Shown here in pieces: positions 52,053-60,686 of a stretch of DNA of 64,000 nt (the stretch's first letter is position 1; each line of letters opens with the position of its first letter). Under the pieces are notes generated by a model. The model was not told where the DNA came from, searched no databases, and saw only the letters and a list, made by a program, of their open reading frames with translations. This stretch comes from Leisingera sp. ANG-M7. Its GTDB lineage: Bacteria; Pseudomonadota; Alphaproteobacteria; Rhodobacterales; Rhodobacteraceae. A program made the translations under genes and the position numbers. The stretch is from contig NZ_JWLI01000004.1 in the NCBI RefSeq assembly GCF_000813965.1, forward strand, positions 124,001 through 188,000. The letters run 5' to 3'.

Positions 52053-53360
52053 ATGACCCGTGAATACCTGAAAAAAGCCGACTTAACCCCCAAGTCGGAT
52101 GCCCCCGAGACCCATAAAATCGTGCAGGGCATCCTGGACGACATCGAAGCCGGCGGCGACGCCAAGGCGCTGGAGTATGCGGCCAAATTCGACCAGTACG
52201 AGGGCAACGTGCTGCTGACAGCCGAGGAGATCGAGGCGGCCTGCGCACTGGTCCCGGAGAAACTGAAGGCCGACATCCGCTTCTCGCACGACAATGTGCG
52301 CCGTTTTGCCGAACTGCAAAAAGGCACGATGCAGGACGTGGAAACCGAAATCTCTCCCGGTTTTGTCACCGGGCAGAAGGTGATCCCGGTGGATGCGGCA
52401 GGCTGCTATGTGCCGGGCGGCCGCTACAGCCATATCGCCAGCGCTATCATGACCGTGACCACCGCCAAGGTGGCCGGCTGCAAGCACATCACCGCCTGCT
52501 CGCCGCCGCGCCCGGGTGTGGGCGTGGCTCCGGCAATCGTCTATGCGGCCCATATCTGCGGCGCCGACAAAATCATGGCCATGGGCGGTGTGCAGGGGGT
52601 TGCTGCGATGACCTTTGGCCTCTTTGGGTTGCCCAAGGCCAACATCCTGGTCGGTCCCGGAAACCAGTTTGTCGCCGAAGCAAAACGGATCCTGTTCGGC
52701 CGTGTCGGCATTGATATGATCGCAGGCCCCACCGACAGTCTGATCCTGGCTGATGGCACGGCAGATGCTCATATTGTTGCTACTGATCTGGTGAGCCAGG
52801 CAGAACATGGCTACAACTCCCCGGTATGGCTGGTGACCGATGACCGCACGCTGGCGGAAGAGGTGATGCGGCTGGTGCCCGGCTACATCGATGACCTGCC
52901 GGAGGTGAACCGCGAAAACGCCACCGCCGCATGGCGCGACTATGCCGAGGTGATCCTGTGCGCCGACCGCAAGGACATGGCGGCCTGTTCCGACGAATAC
53001 GCGCCGGAGCATCTGACGGTGCAAGCCGCGGATCTGGACTGGTGGCTGCAACGGCTCACCTGCTACGGATCGCTGTTCCTGGGCGAGGAGACCACGGTCT
53101 CTTACGGTGACAAGGCAGCGGGCACCAACCACGTGCTGCCGACCTCGCGCGCGGCCAGCTATACCGGCGGGCTGTCTGTCCACAAATACATGAAGATCGT
53201 CACCTGGCAGCGCGCCACCCGCGAAGGCTCCAAACCGGTGGCAGAGGCCACGGCGCGGATCGCCCGGTTGGAGGGGATGGAGGGCCACGCCCGTGCCGCC
53301 GACGTGCGGCTGGCCAAGTATTTCCCGGACGAAACCTTTGACCTGACTGCCAATGGCTGA
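52053..53360 (+). CDS. hpsN: Sulfopropanediol 3-dehydrogenase (HpsN, histidinol dehydrogenase-like)
   Basis: A 435-residue member of the histidinol dehydrogenase family. All catalytic and zinc residues can be placed: Gln and His in VSQAEHGYNS, Glu-His and Asp in SDEYAPEHL, and His in MEGHARAADVR. It lies in a TRAP/dehydrogenase/comDE cluster instead of the his operon and has the ADLDWWLQRLTCYGSLFLGE variant region, so HpsN is the better call. HpsN oxidises (R)-DHPS to (R)-sulfolactate with NAD+. It overlaps the next gene by 8 bases (ATGGCTGA). Confidence 0.88.
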   Translation: MTREYLKKADLTPKSDAPETHKIVQGILDDIEAGGDAKALEYAAKFDQYEGNVLLTAEEIEAACALVPEKLKADIRFSHDNVRRFAELQKGTMQDVETEISPGFVTGQKVIPVDAAGCYVPGGRYSHIASAIMTVTTAKVAGCKHITACSPPRPGVGVAPAIVYAAHICGADKIMAMGGVQGVAAMTFGLFGLPKANILVGPGNQFVAEAKRILFGRVGIDMIAGPTDSLILADGTADAHIVATDLVSQAEHGYNSPVWLVTDDRTLAEEVMRLVPGYIDDLPEVNRENATAAWRDYAEVILCADRKDMAACSDEYAPEHLTVQAADLDWWLQRLTCYGSLFLGEETTVSYGDKAAGTNHVLPTSRAASYTGGLSVHKYMKIVTWQRATREGSKPVAEATARIARLEGMEGHARAADVRLAKYFPDETFDLTANG

Positions 53361-54114
53361 CCCGCGCGCCCTGTTCGATCTGACAGGCCGGACCGCCTGC
53401 ATCACCGGCGCCAGCTCCGGCCTGGGGCGGCGGGCGGCCCTCACGCTGGCCGCCGCCGGGGCGCAGGTGGTCACAGTGGCCCGCCGGGCGGAGGCGCTGG
53501 AAAGCCTCTGTGCCGAGATCGGCGCGACGGCGGCTTATGCGGTCGCGGATGTGGCGGACCGCAGCGCGCTGGAGGCGCTGCGGGACACCGTCACGGCCCC
53601 CTTCGGCGCGCCGGACATCCTGATCCACGCAGCCGGCGTCAACACGCGGCAACCCGCAGATGTAGTGACGGCAAAGGGCTGGGATCAGACTCTGGCGCTG
53701 AACCTGTCGGCGCCCTTCTTTCTCAGCCAGGCGTTTGTGCCTGCGATGAGGGACCGGGGCTGGGGGCGGATCGTCAACTTTGCCTCGCTCCAGACCACCC
53801 GCGCCTTTCCCGGCGGCATCGCCTATGGCGCCAGCAAGGGCGGGATCGGCCAGCTGACCCGTGCCATGGCAGAGGCCTGGTCGCACCATGGCATCACCGC
53901 CAACGCGATCGGGCCGGGGTTCTTCCCGACCGAGCTGACCCAGGCGGTATTCGAGGATGACACCCGCGCCGCCCGCAACGCGGCGCAAACCTGCATCGGC
54001 CGCAACGGCCGGCTGGAGGATCTCGACGGGCCGCTTCTGTTTCTGTGTTCGGAGGCCTCAGCCTATGTCACCGGGCAAATCCTGATGGTTGACGGGGGGT
54101 TCACAGCGAAATGA
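53353..54114 (+). CDS. Short-chain dehydrogenase of the DHPS cluster (HpsO/HpsP-type)
   Basis: A 253-residue SDR with the cofactor motif ITGASSGLG, the NAG-type AAGVN, and the catalytic YGASKGG. The C-terminus ends YVTGQILMVDGGFTAK, as in classical SDRs. In DHPS clusters two 2-dehydrogenases of this general kind interconvert the (S) and (R) forms so that HpsN can use both. The gene overlaps hpsN upstream by 8 bases and the zinc dehydrogenase downstream by 4 bases. Which of the published letters it corresponds to is not certain, so no symbol is given. Confidence 0.85.
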   Translation: MADPRALFDLTGRTACITGASSGLGRRAALTLAAAGAQVVTVARRAEALESLCAEIGATAAYAVADVADRSALEALRDTVTAPFGAPDILIHAAGVNTRQPADVVTAKGWDQTLALNLSAPFFLSQAFVPAMRDRGWGRIVNFASLQTTRAFPGGIAYGASKGGIGQLTRAMAEAWSHHGITANAIGPGFFPTELTQAVFEDDTRAARNAAQTCIGRNGRLEDLDGPLLFLCSEASAYVTGQILMVDGGFTAK

Positions 54115-55091
54115 AAGCCTTGGTTTATGAAGAGGTTGAGACGCTTGCGGTCCGCGATGTGCCGATGGCCGTGGGCCAGCCGGGCGAGCATCTGATCCGC
54201 ATACGCGCCTCCGGCATCTGCGGCTCGGACATGCACGCTTATCTGGGCCATGATGCCCGCAGGCCCGCGCCACTGATCCTGGGGCATGAGGCTGCGGGGG
54301 TGATCGAGGACGGGCCGCAGAAGGGCCGCCACGTCACCATCAACCCGCTGGTCACCTGCGGCAGCTGCGCCGCCTGCGTATCGGGGCGCGAAAACCTCTG
54401 CGCCAGCCGCCAGATCATCTCGATGCCCCCGCGCGAGGGCGCCTTTGCCCAGTTCGTGGCGATGCCGGAGCGCAACCTTGTAACCGTGCCCGAAGATGTG
54501 CCGCTGGCAAAGGCCGCGCTGGCTGAACCGCTGGCAGTGAGCTGGCACGCCGCCCGGCTGGCGCTGGAGGCGCTGCACCCGGACACCGAACTCCGCGCGC
54601 TGGTGATGGGCGGCGGTGCCATCGGGCTGGCGGCCGCGCTGGCGCTCAGCGCGATGGGGGTGGAGGACGTCACGATTCAGGAACCCAACGCCGTGCGGCG
54701 GGCCTTCCTGACGGACCGCTGCGGCCAGCGAGCCATCGCGGAGTTTCAGGGCATGATGCCGCTGGTGGTGGACGCCGTCGGATATACCGCCACCCGCGCC
54801 GCCGCCTCTGCCGCCGCCGCGCCGGGCGGGGTGATTGCCCATGTCGGCCTGGGCGAAGACACAGGCGGCCTGGATATCCGCCGCATGACCCTGCAGGAGA
54901 TCACCTTTGTCGGCACCTACACCTATACCGCGCAGGACTTCCGCGATACGGCACAGGCCATCTTTGACGGACGACTCGGCCCGCTGGACTGGCCCGAAAC
55001 ACGGCCGCTGTCAGACGGTGCGGCTGCCTTCCGCGACCTGCGAAACGGCGCGGTGGCGGCCCCCAAGATCATCCTCGACCCCTGGGCCTGA
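54111..55091 (+). CDS. Zinc-dependent alcohol dehydrogenase of the DHPS cluster
   Basis: A 326-residue medium-chain dehydrogenase. The catalytic zinc ligands are Cys in GICGSDMHA and His-Glu in LGHEAAGVI. The structural zinc lobe is CGSCAACVSGRENLC with four cysteines. The cofactor region is VMGGGAIGLAAALALSAMG. It likely oxidises C2 of DHPS in partnership with the SDR for stereochemical conversion. Start coupled to the SDR stop (ATGA). Confidence 0.85.
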   Translation: MKALVYEEVETLAVRDVPMAVGQPGEHLIRIRASGICGSDMHAYLGHDARRPAPLILGHEAAGVIEDGPQKGRHVTINPLVTCGSCAACVSGRENLCASRQIISMPPREGAFAQFVAMPERNLVTVPEDVPLAKAALAEPLAVSWHAARLALEALHPDTELRALVMGGGAIGLAAALALSAMGVEDVTIQEPNAVRRAFLTDRCGQRAIAEFQGMMPLVVDAVGYTATRAAASAAAAPGGVIAHVGLGEDTGGLDIRRMTLQEITFVGTYTYTAQDFRDTAQAIFDGRLGPLDWPETRPLSDGAAAFRDLRNGAVAAPKIILDPWA

Positions 55092-55121
55092 GCCCTTGCC
55101 CCAAACTAACGGAGAGCAACC

Positions 55122-55532
55122 ATGTATGACAAAATCCTGGTTCCCATGGCCCTGGATCACGGGGTGTCCGGAACAACGCTGAAGGCCGCCGCTACCCTGT
55201 GCAACCCGGGCGGGCAGATCACCGCCCTGCATGTCTACGAGGCAGTGCACAGTTCGGTCACCGCCTACCTGGACGAAGACACCGTGCGCGAAGGTTTCGA
55301 AAAAGCCCGGCAGGAGCTGGCCAATAAAACCGCAGGCCACGGCAATGTCACGGCTGAGATCGTCAAGGGCCGGTCCTACCGCGCCATTGTCGAATACGCC
55401 GAACAGCACGGCATGGACTGCATCGTCGTCGGCTCCCACAAACCGGGGCTCAGCGACTTTTTCCTCGGCTCGACTGCCGCCCGCGTGGTCCGCCACGCGC
55501 CTTGCGCGGTGCATGTCTGCCGCACCTCCTGA
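55122..55532 (+). CDS. Universal stress protein (UspA family)
   Basis: A 136-residue UspA-fold protein. The ATP-binding type motif is visible as VVGSHKPGLSDFFLGSTAAR (close to GxxGxxGxxxxxxGS), with YDKILVPMALD at the N-terminus. ACGGAGAGCAACC precedes the ATG. Embedded usp genes occur in TRAP transporter operons, for example in ectoine uptake, where they may tune transport; the same is possible here. Confidence 0.9.
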   Translation: MYDKILVPMALDHGVSGTTLKAAATLCNPGGQITALHVYEAVHSSVTAYLDEDTVREGFEKARQELANKTAGHGNVTAEIVKGRSYRAIVEYAEQHGMDCIVVGSHKPGLSDFFLGSTAARVVRHAPCAVHVCRTS

Positions 55533-55569
55533 CCCCGAAACAAGACTTCCGAAGCAAAGGCAACCGACC

Positions 55570-56076
55570 ATGAATATCGACAAGAGGATCGCTGACGATC
55601 TGGCGGCCAACGGCGTCTCCTTCGTCACGACCGTGCCCTGCAAGCAGCTGGCCGGCGTGATCGAGGAGATCGACCAGCGCGACGACATCTTCCACATCCC
55701 CTCCAACAAGGAGGATGAGGGCATGGGGCTCTGCGCCGGCGCCTGGATGGGCGGCAAGCGCCCGGCCATCATCATGCAGAACACCGCCATAGGGGTCACC
55801 ATCAACACGCTGGCGACGCTGATCCAATATTACCGGATGCCGCTGCCTATGCTGATCTCCTACCGCGGCGAACTGCGCGAGCCAGTGGCCTGCCAGGTGG
55901 AGATGGCAGTGCACACCAAGGCGCTGCTGGCCCAGCTCAACATCCCCACCTACCACTTCCACTGGCAGAAGGATGTCGAGGAGCTGGACAACATCCTGAA
56001 ATACACTTTCATGTGCAACAAGCCCGTTGCCATCCTGACCGACGCCAACTTCTGGGGAGGCTATGGCGACCAATGA
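55570..56076 (+). CDS. comD: Sulfopyruvate decarboxylase subunit alpha
   Basis: A 168-residue protein holding the pyrimidine-binding half of a thiamine-diphosphate enzyme. The activating Glu lies in IPSNKEDEGMGLCAG; TTVPCKQLAGV and ISYRGELREPVACQ match ComD. With ComE it decarboxylates sulfopyruvate to sulfoacetaldehyde. The start at 55570 follows AAAGGCAACCGACC; the upstream frame is a shadow of the usp gene. Coupled to comE by a 4-base overlap. Confidence 0.9.
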   Translation: MNIDKRIADDLAANGVSFVTTVPCKQLAGVIEEIDQRDDIFHIPSNKEDEGMGLCAGAWMGGKRPAIIMQNTAIGVTINTLATLIQYYRMPLPMLISYRGELREPVACQVEMAVHTKALLAQLNIPTYHFHWQKDVEELDNILKYTFMCNKPVAILTDANFWGGYGDQ

Positions 56077-56627
56077 TCCGTTCCGAAATCCTGAAAGAGA
56101 TCGCGCCCATCCTGCGCAACGAACTGGTGGTCTGCAACATCGGCATTCCGTCGCAAGAGCTGCACGCCATCGACGACCAGCCCAGCAATTTTTATATGCT
56201 GGGCACCATGGGGCTTGCCTCCTCCATCGGGTTGGGACTGGCGCTGGCGCAGCCCAAACCGGTGATCGTGATTGACGGTGACGGCTCAATCCTGACCAAC
56301 CTCGGCACCTTGCCCACCATCGGCAACAACGCGCCCGGCAATTACATCCTGATGATCATCGACAACGGCTCCTACGGCTCCACCGGTGATCAGCCGACCT
56401 ATACCAGTCAGCGCACCGATCTGGCCGCAATGGCCCGCGCCGCCGGCTGCGCCCGGGTGGTGGAGGTGCAGGACAAGGACACCGGCCCTGCGCTGGAGGA
56501 GGCGCTGGCCGGCGGCGAGGCAACGGTTCTGGTGGTCAAATGCGACAGCGGCAACGCCAAGATGCCAGTTATCACGATGGACCCGGTGGTGATCCGCGAC
56601 CGCTTCATGAAGGCCGTGGCCGGCTGA
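56073..56627 (+). CDS. comE: Sulfopyruvate decarboxylase subunit beta
   Basis: A 184-residue protein with the diphosphate-binding half of a thiamine-diphosphate enzyme. The GDGSILTNLGTLPTIGNN stretch is the GDG-N motif that binds ThDP and magnesium. It begins MIRSEILKEIAPILRNELVV and overlaps comD by 4 bases (ATGA) and the next gene by one base (TGATG). In coenzyme M makers ComDE is biosynthetic; in Roseobacters the pair serves sulfolactate breakdown. Confidence 0.9.
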   Translation: MIRSEILKEIAPILRNELVVCNIGIPSQELHAIDDQPSNFYMLGTMGLASSIGLGLALAQPKPVIVIDGDGSILTNLGTLPTIGNNAPGNYILMIIDNGSYGSTGDQPTYTSQRTDLAAMARAAGCARVVEVQDKDTGPALEEALAGGEATVLVVKCDSGNAKMPVITMDPVVIRDRFMKAVAG

Positions 56628-57721
56628 TGGCCGCAGGCGCCATCCATTCGGCTGAGGATGCCCGCCGCCTGGCTAGGCGGCGGCTGCCTTGGATGGTGTT
56701 TGACTATATCGATGGGGCCGCCGGGCAGGAAACCGGGGCAGCGCGCAACCGCGCCGCCCTGGACGCCATCACCCTGCGGCCCCGCATCCTGCGCGATGTC
56801 AGCCAGCGCTCGCTCGCCACCCGTGTCTTCGGCGCCGAGGCAGACCGCCCCTTCGGAATTGCACCCATGGGCATGTGCAATCTCGCTGCCCCTGGCGCCG
56901 ACCTGATGCTGGCCCGGCTGGCGGCGCGCTACCGGGTGCCGCATGGGGTTTCGACCGTCGCCTCGACTCCCTTGGAAACCATCCTGGAGGCGGCAGAGGG
57001 CTACGCCTGGTTCCAGCTCTATTTCAGCGGTGACGGCAGCGGCACCTTCAAGCTGGCCGAGCGGGCCCGCGCAACCGGCTATCAGACGCTTGTGCTGACG
57101 GTCGATGTGCCCGAGGTTGGCAGACGCCCGCGAGAACTGCGCCACGGCTTCAAAATGCCGTTCCGCATCGGCCCGCGGCAGTTCCTGGATTTTGCCCTGC
57201 ATCCGCGCTGGTCATTGACAACCCTGCTGAAAGGCAAGCCTGTGATGGCGAATTTCGAGATGGAGGGCTATGACTTCGACCGCACCGAAAGCCGGGCTCG
57301 CGCCACCTGGGAGACGCTGGCCCGGCTGCGTGATCTCTGGCCTGGCAAACTGGTGGTGAAGGGTGTGCTGGACGTGGATGACGCCCGCGCGCTTGTATCG
57401 GCAGGCGTTGACGCCATTCAAGTCTCAAGCCATGGCGCACGGCAACTTGAGGCGGCACCTGCTCCAATTGAAATGCTTGCAAAAATCCGCTCCGCGTTAG
57501 GGCCGGACTTCCCTATTTTCTATGACAGCGGAATCCGGTCAGGCGAGGATGTTCTCAAAGCTCTTTCACTGGGGGCAGACTTTGTATTCACCGGACGAAT
57601 TCTGCAGTTTGCTATCGCTGCTTCGGGAGAGACAGGGTTGGAGCAGTTATGGAATGCACTGAGTCAGGAGCTGAGCATAGCGATGGCGCAAACCGGGCGA
57701 ACTGTGCTGAACGGTGATTAA
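56627..57721 (+). CDS. slcD: FMN-dependent alpha-hydroxy acid dehydrogenase, probable sulfolactate dehydrogenase
   Basis: A 364-residue protein of the L-lactate/glycolate oxidase family. Visible elements are MVFDYIDGAAG, the FMN-site FGIAPMGMCN, YAWFQLYFSG and QVSSHGARQLEAAPAP, the last holding the catalytic His (usual form SNHGGRQLD). Linked to comDE by TGATG overlap, it most likely oxidises (S)- or (R)-sulfolactate to sulfopyruvate (SlcD type). From about position 57400 to the stop, codon use shifts to AT-ending codons, unlike the first 780 bases. This suggests the 3' end came from another lineage by recombination. Confidence 0.8.
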   Translation: MAAGAIHSAEDARRLARRRLPWMVFDYIDGAAGQETGAARNRAALDAITLRPRILRDVSQRSLATRVFGAEADRPFGIAPMGMCNLAAPGADLMLARLAARYRVPHGVSTVASTPLETILEAAEGYAWFQLYFSGDGSGTFKLAERARATGYQTLVLTVDVPEVGRRPRELRHGFKMPFRIGPRQFLDFALHPRWSLTTLLKGKPVMANFEMEGYDFDRTESRARATWETLARLRDLWPGKLVVKGVLDVDDARALVSAGVDAIQVSSHGARQLEAAPAPIEMLAKIRSALGPDFPIFYDSGIRSGEDVLKALSLGADFVFTGRILQFAIAASGETGLEQLWNALSQELSIAMAQTGRTVLNGD

Positions 57722-57745
57722 CAACTCCGACAGCTCAAACACACT

Positions 57746-57886
57746 TCAACGAGTGGGCGCATCGCTCTGGAGCAAGCCATTGCGACGGATGTAGACAACT
57801 CCGCTAAGAAGACACTGCTCATAGACACGCGGCCAACCGAGAGCCTTCAGACTACAGTCCAGAACGAGCCAACTGCGCGCCCGTCA
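57746..57886 (-). pseudogene. Decayed IS5-family (IS427-like) transposase fragment
   Basis: The minus strand has a 46-codon frame without a start, containing GWPRVYEQCLLSGVVYIRRN then GLLQSDAP. This resembles the N-terminal part of IS427-group transposases (GKPRVDDRRVLSGIIFVNRN then GLRWRDAP). It ends at a stop soon after and no inverted repeats or second half are visible. The surrounding 280-base gap (57722-58001) shows no other gene. Confidence 0.6.
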
Positions 57887-58001
57887 GGCAGAAATGCGCT
57901 GGCATTTCACCACACAACTTTCGAAGCCTGAAACACGCCACGTGCCGGAGATCAATGGATTTTGACCAATGCCGGAACCGCTTCCGAGGTTCGGGACCTG
58001 C

Positions 58002-59297
58002 TTAATCCGGTACCCGCGTCCGCACGGAATGTGCATGACTGTCTTCACCCGCTTCCTCCAGACGCGGCCCGGCATGAACCAAACCAATTCCCCGCATCCG
58101 GAAATTGCCTTCGATGATCGAATGGAACGCTCCGCCGGTTGAGTTTCTATCAACCAGCAAAAGCGCCTGCTCCACTGCTGCATAGGTCAGCGTCTCCGCA
58201 TCCAGCATGCTCCATGCCGCTGCCAGATAGGAGCCCAGAATATCCCGGGCCTCCAGCAGCGCAACGCGGAACCTCTCAGGATCATCGGCATAGCGGGCAT
58301 CGAACAGCGCCTGCATAACCTCTCCGTAATAGGGGCTGTCCTCCATCTGGTCAGACAGGTCCTCCATTTCAGGGGTGATCAAGCCATGCACGAGAAGCCG
58401 TTCGTGAAAAACATCCACTAGGATATCGAACATTGCCCCAGTCAGGGGCTCCGACAGAGCGTGCTCGCTACTCCATCCGCAAACGAAATCATCCAGCAGC
58501 CGGGTGTTCGCCGCCATCCGGATTTGCGCATTCCCTGCAAGCTCTGCAAACCGGTTCAGCTGGTTGAATGTATAAAGATTGCCTTTGGTGTTTTCTAACA
58601 GGTCTTCGACCACCGATCCGAAATGCAGAGAGGCGATCAGCGCAACCATATCCGCCGCAGATTCATGAAACCCGTAGTATTCACCGGGAACATCTTCCGA
58701 GACCGGCATCCCAGCGATGCTGTAAATAATGGCGTGGCCGATCTCATGAGCAACAACATCAAAGTTCAGGCTGTAAGCGCGGTACTCACCGCCGTGTTCA
58801 CTGGTGCCGCCGGTTTCAAGAAACCCCCAGCCGATATGGGCATTATCCAGACTCGGCAACAGCGACAGCTCCAGCCGGTCGTAGTCGCGGGCAAAGTGCC
58901 ATGGTATTTCATGGCCGAAGTACTCTTCCCATACATCCAGGGTGAAGTGAGCCGCCGCGAAGAGGTGTGCCGCTTCAAACCCAGGATCAGATGGCGGGAT
59001 ATGAAGGAAATGCCCGTCTGCATCCGGTTGCGGCGGCGCGTGCAAATCCCCATGCCATGGGGGCAGGTACATGCCCGGCCCTTCAGGCCCCTGCACAATT
59101 GCGCCATAGGGGATCGTCTTACCCAGCGCATTGACCGTATACATTCGCGGTCCTGAAGGCCCCGGACCGATGCTACCCGGGGGCGCGGAAATCTCAACAA
59201 GCTCCAGCACCGGGTTGTCCGTTCTGAACGGCGATTGCGGAAACAGCAGGAACCGTGTTCCCGGCGCCTCCTGTGCCGCCTCAAAGGTGTCGTCCAT
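58002..59297 (-). CDS. Gluzincin-type zinc metallopeptidase of the ycaO-tfuA locus
   Basis: A 431-residue protein without signal peptide. The zinc site is VVAHEIGHAIIY (HEIGH at 184-188) with a likely third ligand Glu212 in GFHESAADMVALI, the spacing of thermolysin-like gluzincins. The first about 95 residues are Pro/Gly-rich and include two similar units, GPSGPRMYTV and GPEGPGMYLP. The helical C-terminal half has no recognised domain. AGGAGG precedes the ATG. It is third in the leftward ycaO-tfuA-peptidase operon, 24 bases after tfuA, so it may process the YcaO product or its leader. I know of no characterised close relative. Confidence 0.8.
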   Translation of the reverse strand: MDDTFEAAQEAPGTRFLLFPQSPFRTDNPVLELVEISAPPGSIGPGPSGPRMYTVNALGKTIPYGAIVQGPEGPGMYLPPWHGDLHAPPQPDADGHFLHIPPSDPGFEAAHLFAAAHFTLDVWEEYFGHEIPWHFARDYDRLELSLLPSLDNAHIGWGFLETGGTSEHGGEYRAYSLNFDVVAHEIGHAIIYSIAGMPVSEDVPGEYYGFHESAADMVALIASLHFGSVVEDLLENTKGNLYTFNQLNRFAELAGNAQIRMAANTRLLDDFVCGWSSEHALSEPLTGAMFDILVDVFHERLLVHGLITPEMEDLSDQMEDSPYYGEVMQALFDARYADDPERFRVALLEARDILGSYLAAAWSMLDAETLTYAAVEQALLLVDRNSTGGAFHSIIEGNFRMRGIGLVHAGPRLEEAGEDSHAHSVRTRVPD

Positions 59298-59321
59298 AGT
59301 GCCTCCTATCCTGCGGAGGTT

Positions 59322-60686
59322 TCACTGGCCCTGGCCTGCCTCGTCGCTGCTGCCTGATGCGGGCTCTATTTTACCCTCATGATGATACATGAATTCTCGC
59401 CGGATCAGCTCATAGAATTCTGCAATCTCAATTCCAATACCCGCCGCGTATGCCTTTAAGTCCTCCGGAATGTCTTGATGGAGACGGCTTTCGAAATACC
59501 AAGCCACTGCCTGCAACCGTTCCGTTTGCTGCATGGAAATGCACGGCTGCACGAAATCCGAGACCTGCCTCTCTTTGGCATCGGCCCGAGCTTTCAGGCC
59601 GGCATAGGCTCCTGCCAACCGGAGCTCCGACAACAGGCCGGGTGCCAAGCCGCCCTGCACCGCGCTGGCAGCCGCAGCGGCTCGAGCCGCCTCGCCCAGT
59701 TCCGCCTCGTATTGCGCAGCGGTCAGCCCATTGGCCTGCAGCCACGTCTGCAAGTCCTTGCTGCGGAACAAGCCGTGTGCCTGCCGGTGGCTGTTCAACT
59801 GCGCCAATAAGGCTTCCCGCCTGGGCTGAATAGCGGACCTCTGTGCCTCTTGCAGCGCCAGGAAACGCAGTGCCGCCCGGTTCAGGAACGCAGCATAACG
59901 CTCCGGCTCCAACCGCAACTCATCCAGCACCCTGTGGTCCGCGTCCTGCAAGCTGCACTCCTGCTGTTCAGCCCGGCGCACCAGCCCTTGCCATGCAAGA
60001 GTCTGCTCCATCGGCTCGCACACCTGGACCGCAACCGCCTCTTCCTTGCCGGAAAACTCTGACATTCGAGCCAGCATTTCCTGCGCGTCATTGCGTTTGG
60101 CATCCACCGCGTCTGTCTTCACCCAGGCCGCAAACCGGTCTCGCCAATATGACTTTGGAAGATCCGCCAGTATCCGTTTCCAAGTCCGCTGCTTATAGAA
60201 ACGCGTCTTGGCGACCTGCAAGACAGCTTCTGCCTGCACCGCGTCCAGAACCGAACCGCTCACCGCATGCTCCACCGTCGCGCGGATCGAAACCATTGGT
60301 TCGCTCAGCGGCGTATAGCCCAGCTCCGCCGGGCTGTGCAGGACCGCAACTTCGTCATCGTCGATGATCGCGCCTGAGGCATAATCCTCATAAATCCTGC
60401 CAACACCAATCATACCAAAAGCCGACAGCTCTACCGCCCGCAAGGCCCCCATGCTGGCGCCGCCGAAAACGGCAATGCCCCGCTCCATCGCCCACAGGAT
60501 CTCCTTGTGCCAGACTGAGGGAACACCTTCAAAAAAGCCGTCGATCAGCCCGATTGCTGCGGCCCCCTGGCGCGCTGCTTTGTAGATATCCCCCTGACCG
60601 GCAGGGGGGAGAACAATGGCGCCGGGCAAAAGAGCTTGTGCCTCCTCCTTGCCGATGGTCGGTCCGGCGAACACCACAGCCGTCAT
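59322..60686 (-). CDS. TfuA-like protein
   Basis: A 454-residue protein. Residues about 1-120 match the TfuA core (AAAIGLIDGFFEGVPSVWHK, GIAVFGGASMGALRAVELSA, GRIYEDYASGAIIDDDEVAV). TfuA proteins accompany YcaO enzymes in trifolitoxin biosynthesis and in backbone thioamide formation, where they are thought to help deliver sulfur. Here the core is followed by an unusually long, helix-rich, Ala/Gln/Arg-rich C-terminal extension of more than 200 residues. The start overlaps the ycaO stop by 4 bases (ATGA), so the two are made together. Confidence 0.88.
   Translation of the reverse strand: MTAVVFAGPTIGKEEAQALLPGAIVLPPAGQGDIYKAARQGAAAIGLIDGFFEGVPSVWHKEILWAMERGIAVFGGASMGALRAVELSAFGMIGVGRIYEDYASGAIIDDDEVAVLHSPAELGYTPLSEPMVSIRATVEHAVSGSVLDAVQAEAVLQVAKTRFYKQRTWKRILADLPKSYWRDRFAAWVKTDAVDAKRNDAQEMLARMSEFSGKEEAVAVQVCEPMEQTLAWQGLVRRAEQQECSLQDADHRVLDELRLEPERYAAFLNRAALRFLALQEAQRSAIQPRREALLAQLNSHRQAHGLFRSKDLQTWLQANGLTAAQYEAELGEAARAAAAASAVQGGLAPGLLSELRLAGAYAGLKARADAKERQVSDFVQPCISMQQTERLQAVAWYFESRLHQDIPEDLKAYAAGIGIEIAEFYELIRREFMYHHEGKIEPASGSSDEAGQGQ

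Noticed and set aside
52053-53360. Annotation as hisD (histidine biosynthesis)
   Set aside because: All active-site residues fit the family, but the operon holds TRAP, two dehydrogenases and comDE and no his genes, so HpsN is the better call.
55570-56627. comDE as coenzyme M biosynthesis genes
   Set aside because: No other coenzyme M genes are present and the setting is a sulfonate-use operon in a bacterium.
57884-58183. 99-codon minus-strand frame past the metallopeptidase, considered as a precursor peptide
   Set aside because: It mostly overlaps the metallopeptidase 3' end in another frame and lacks a ribosome site.
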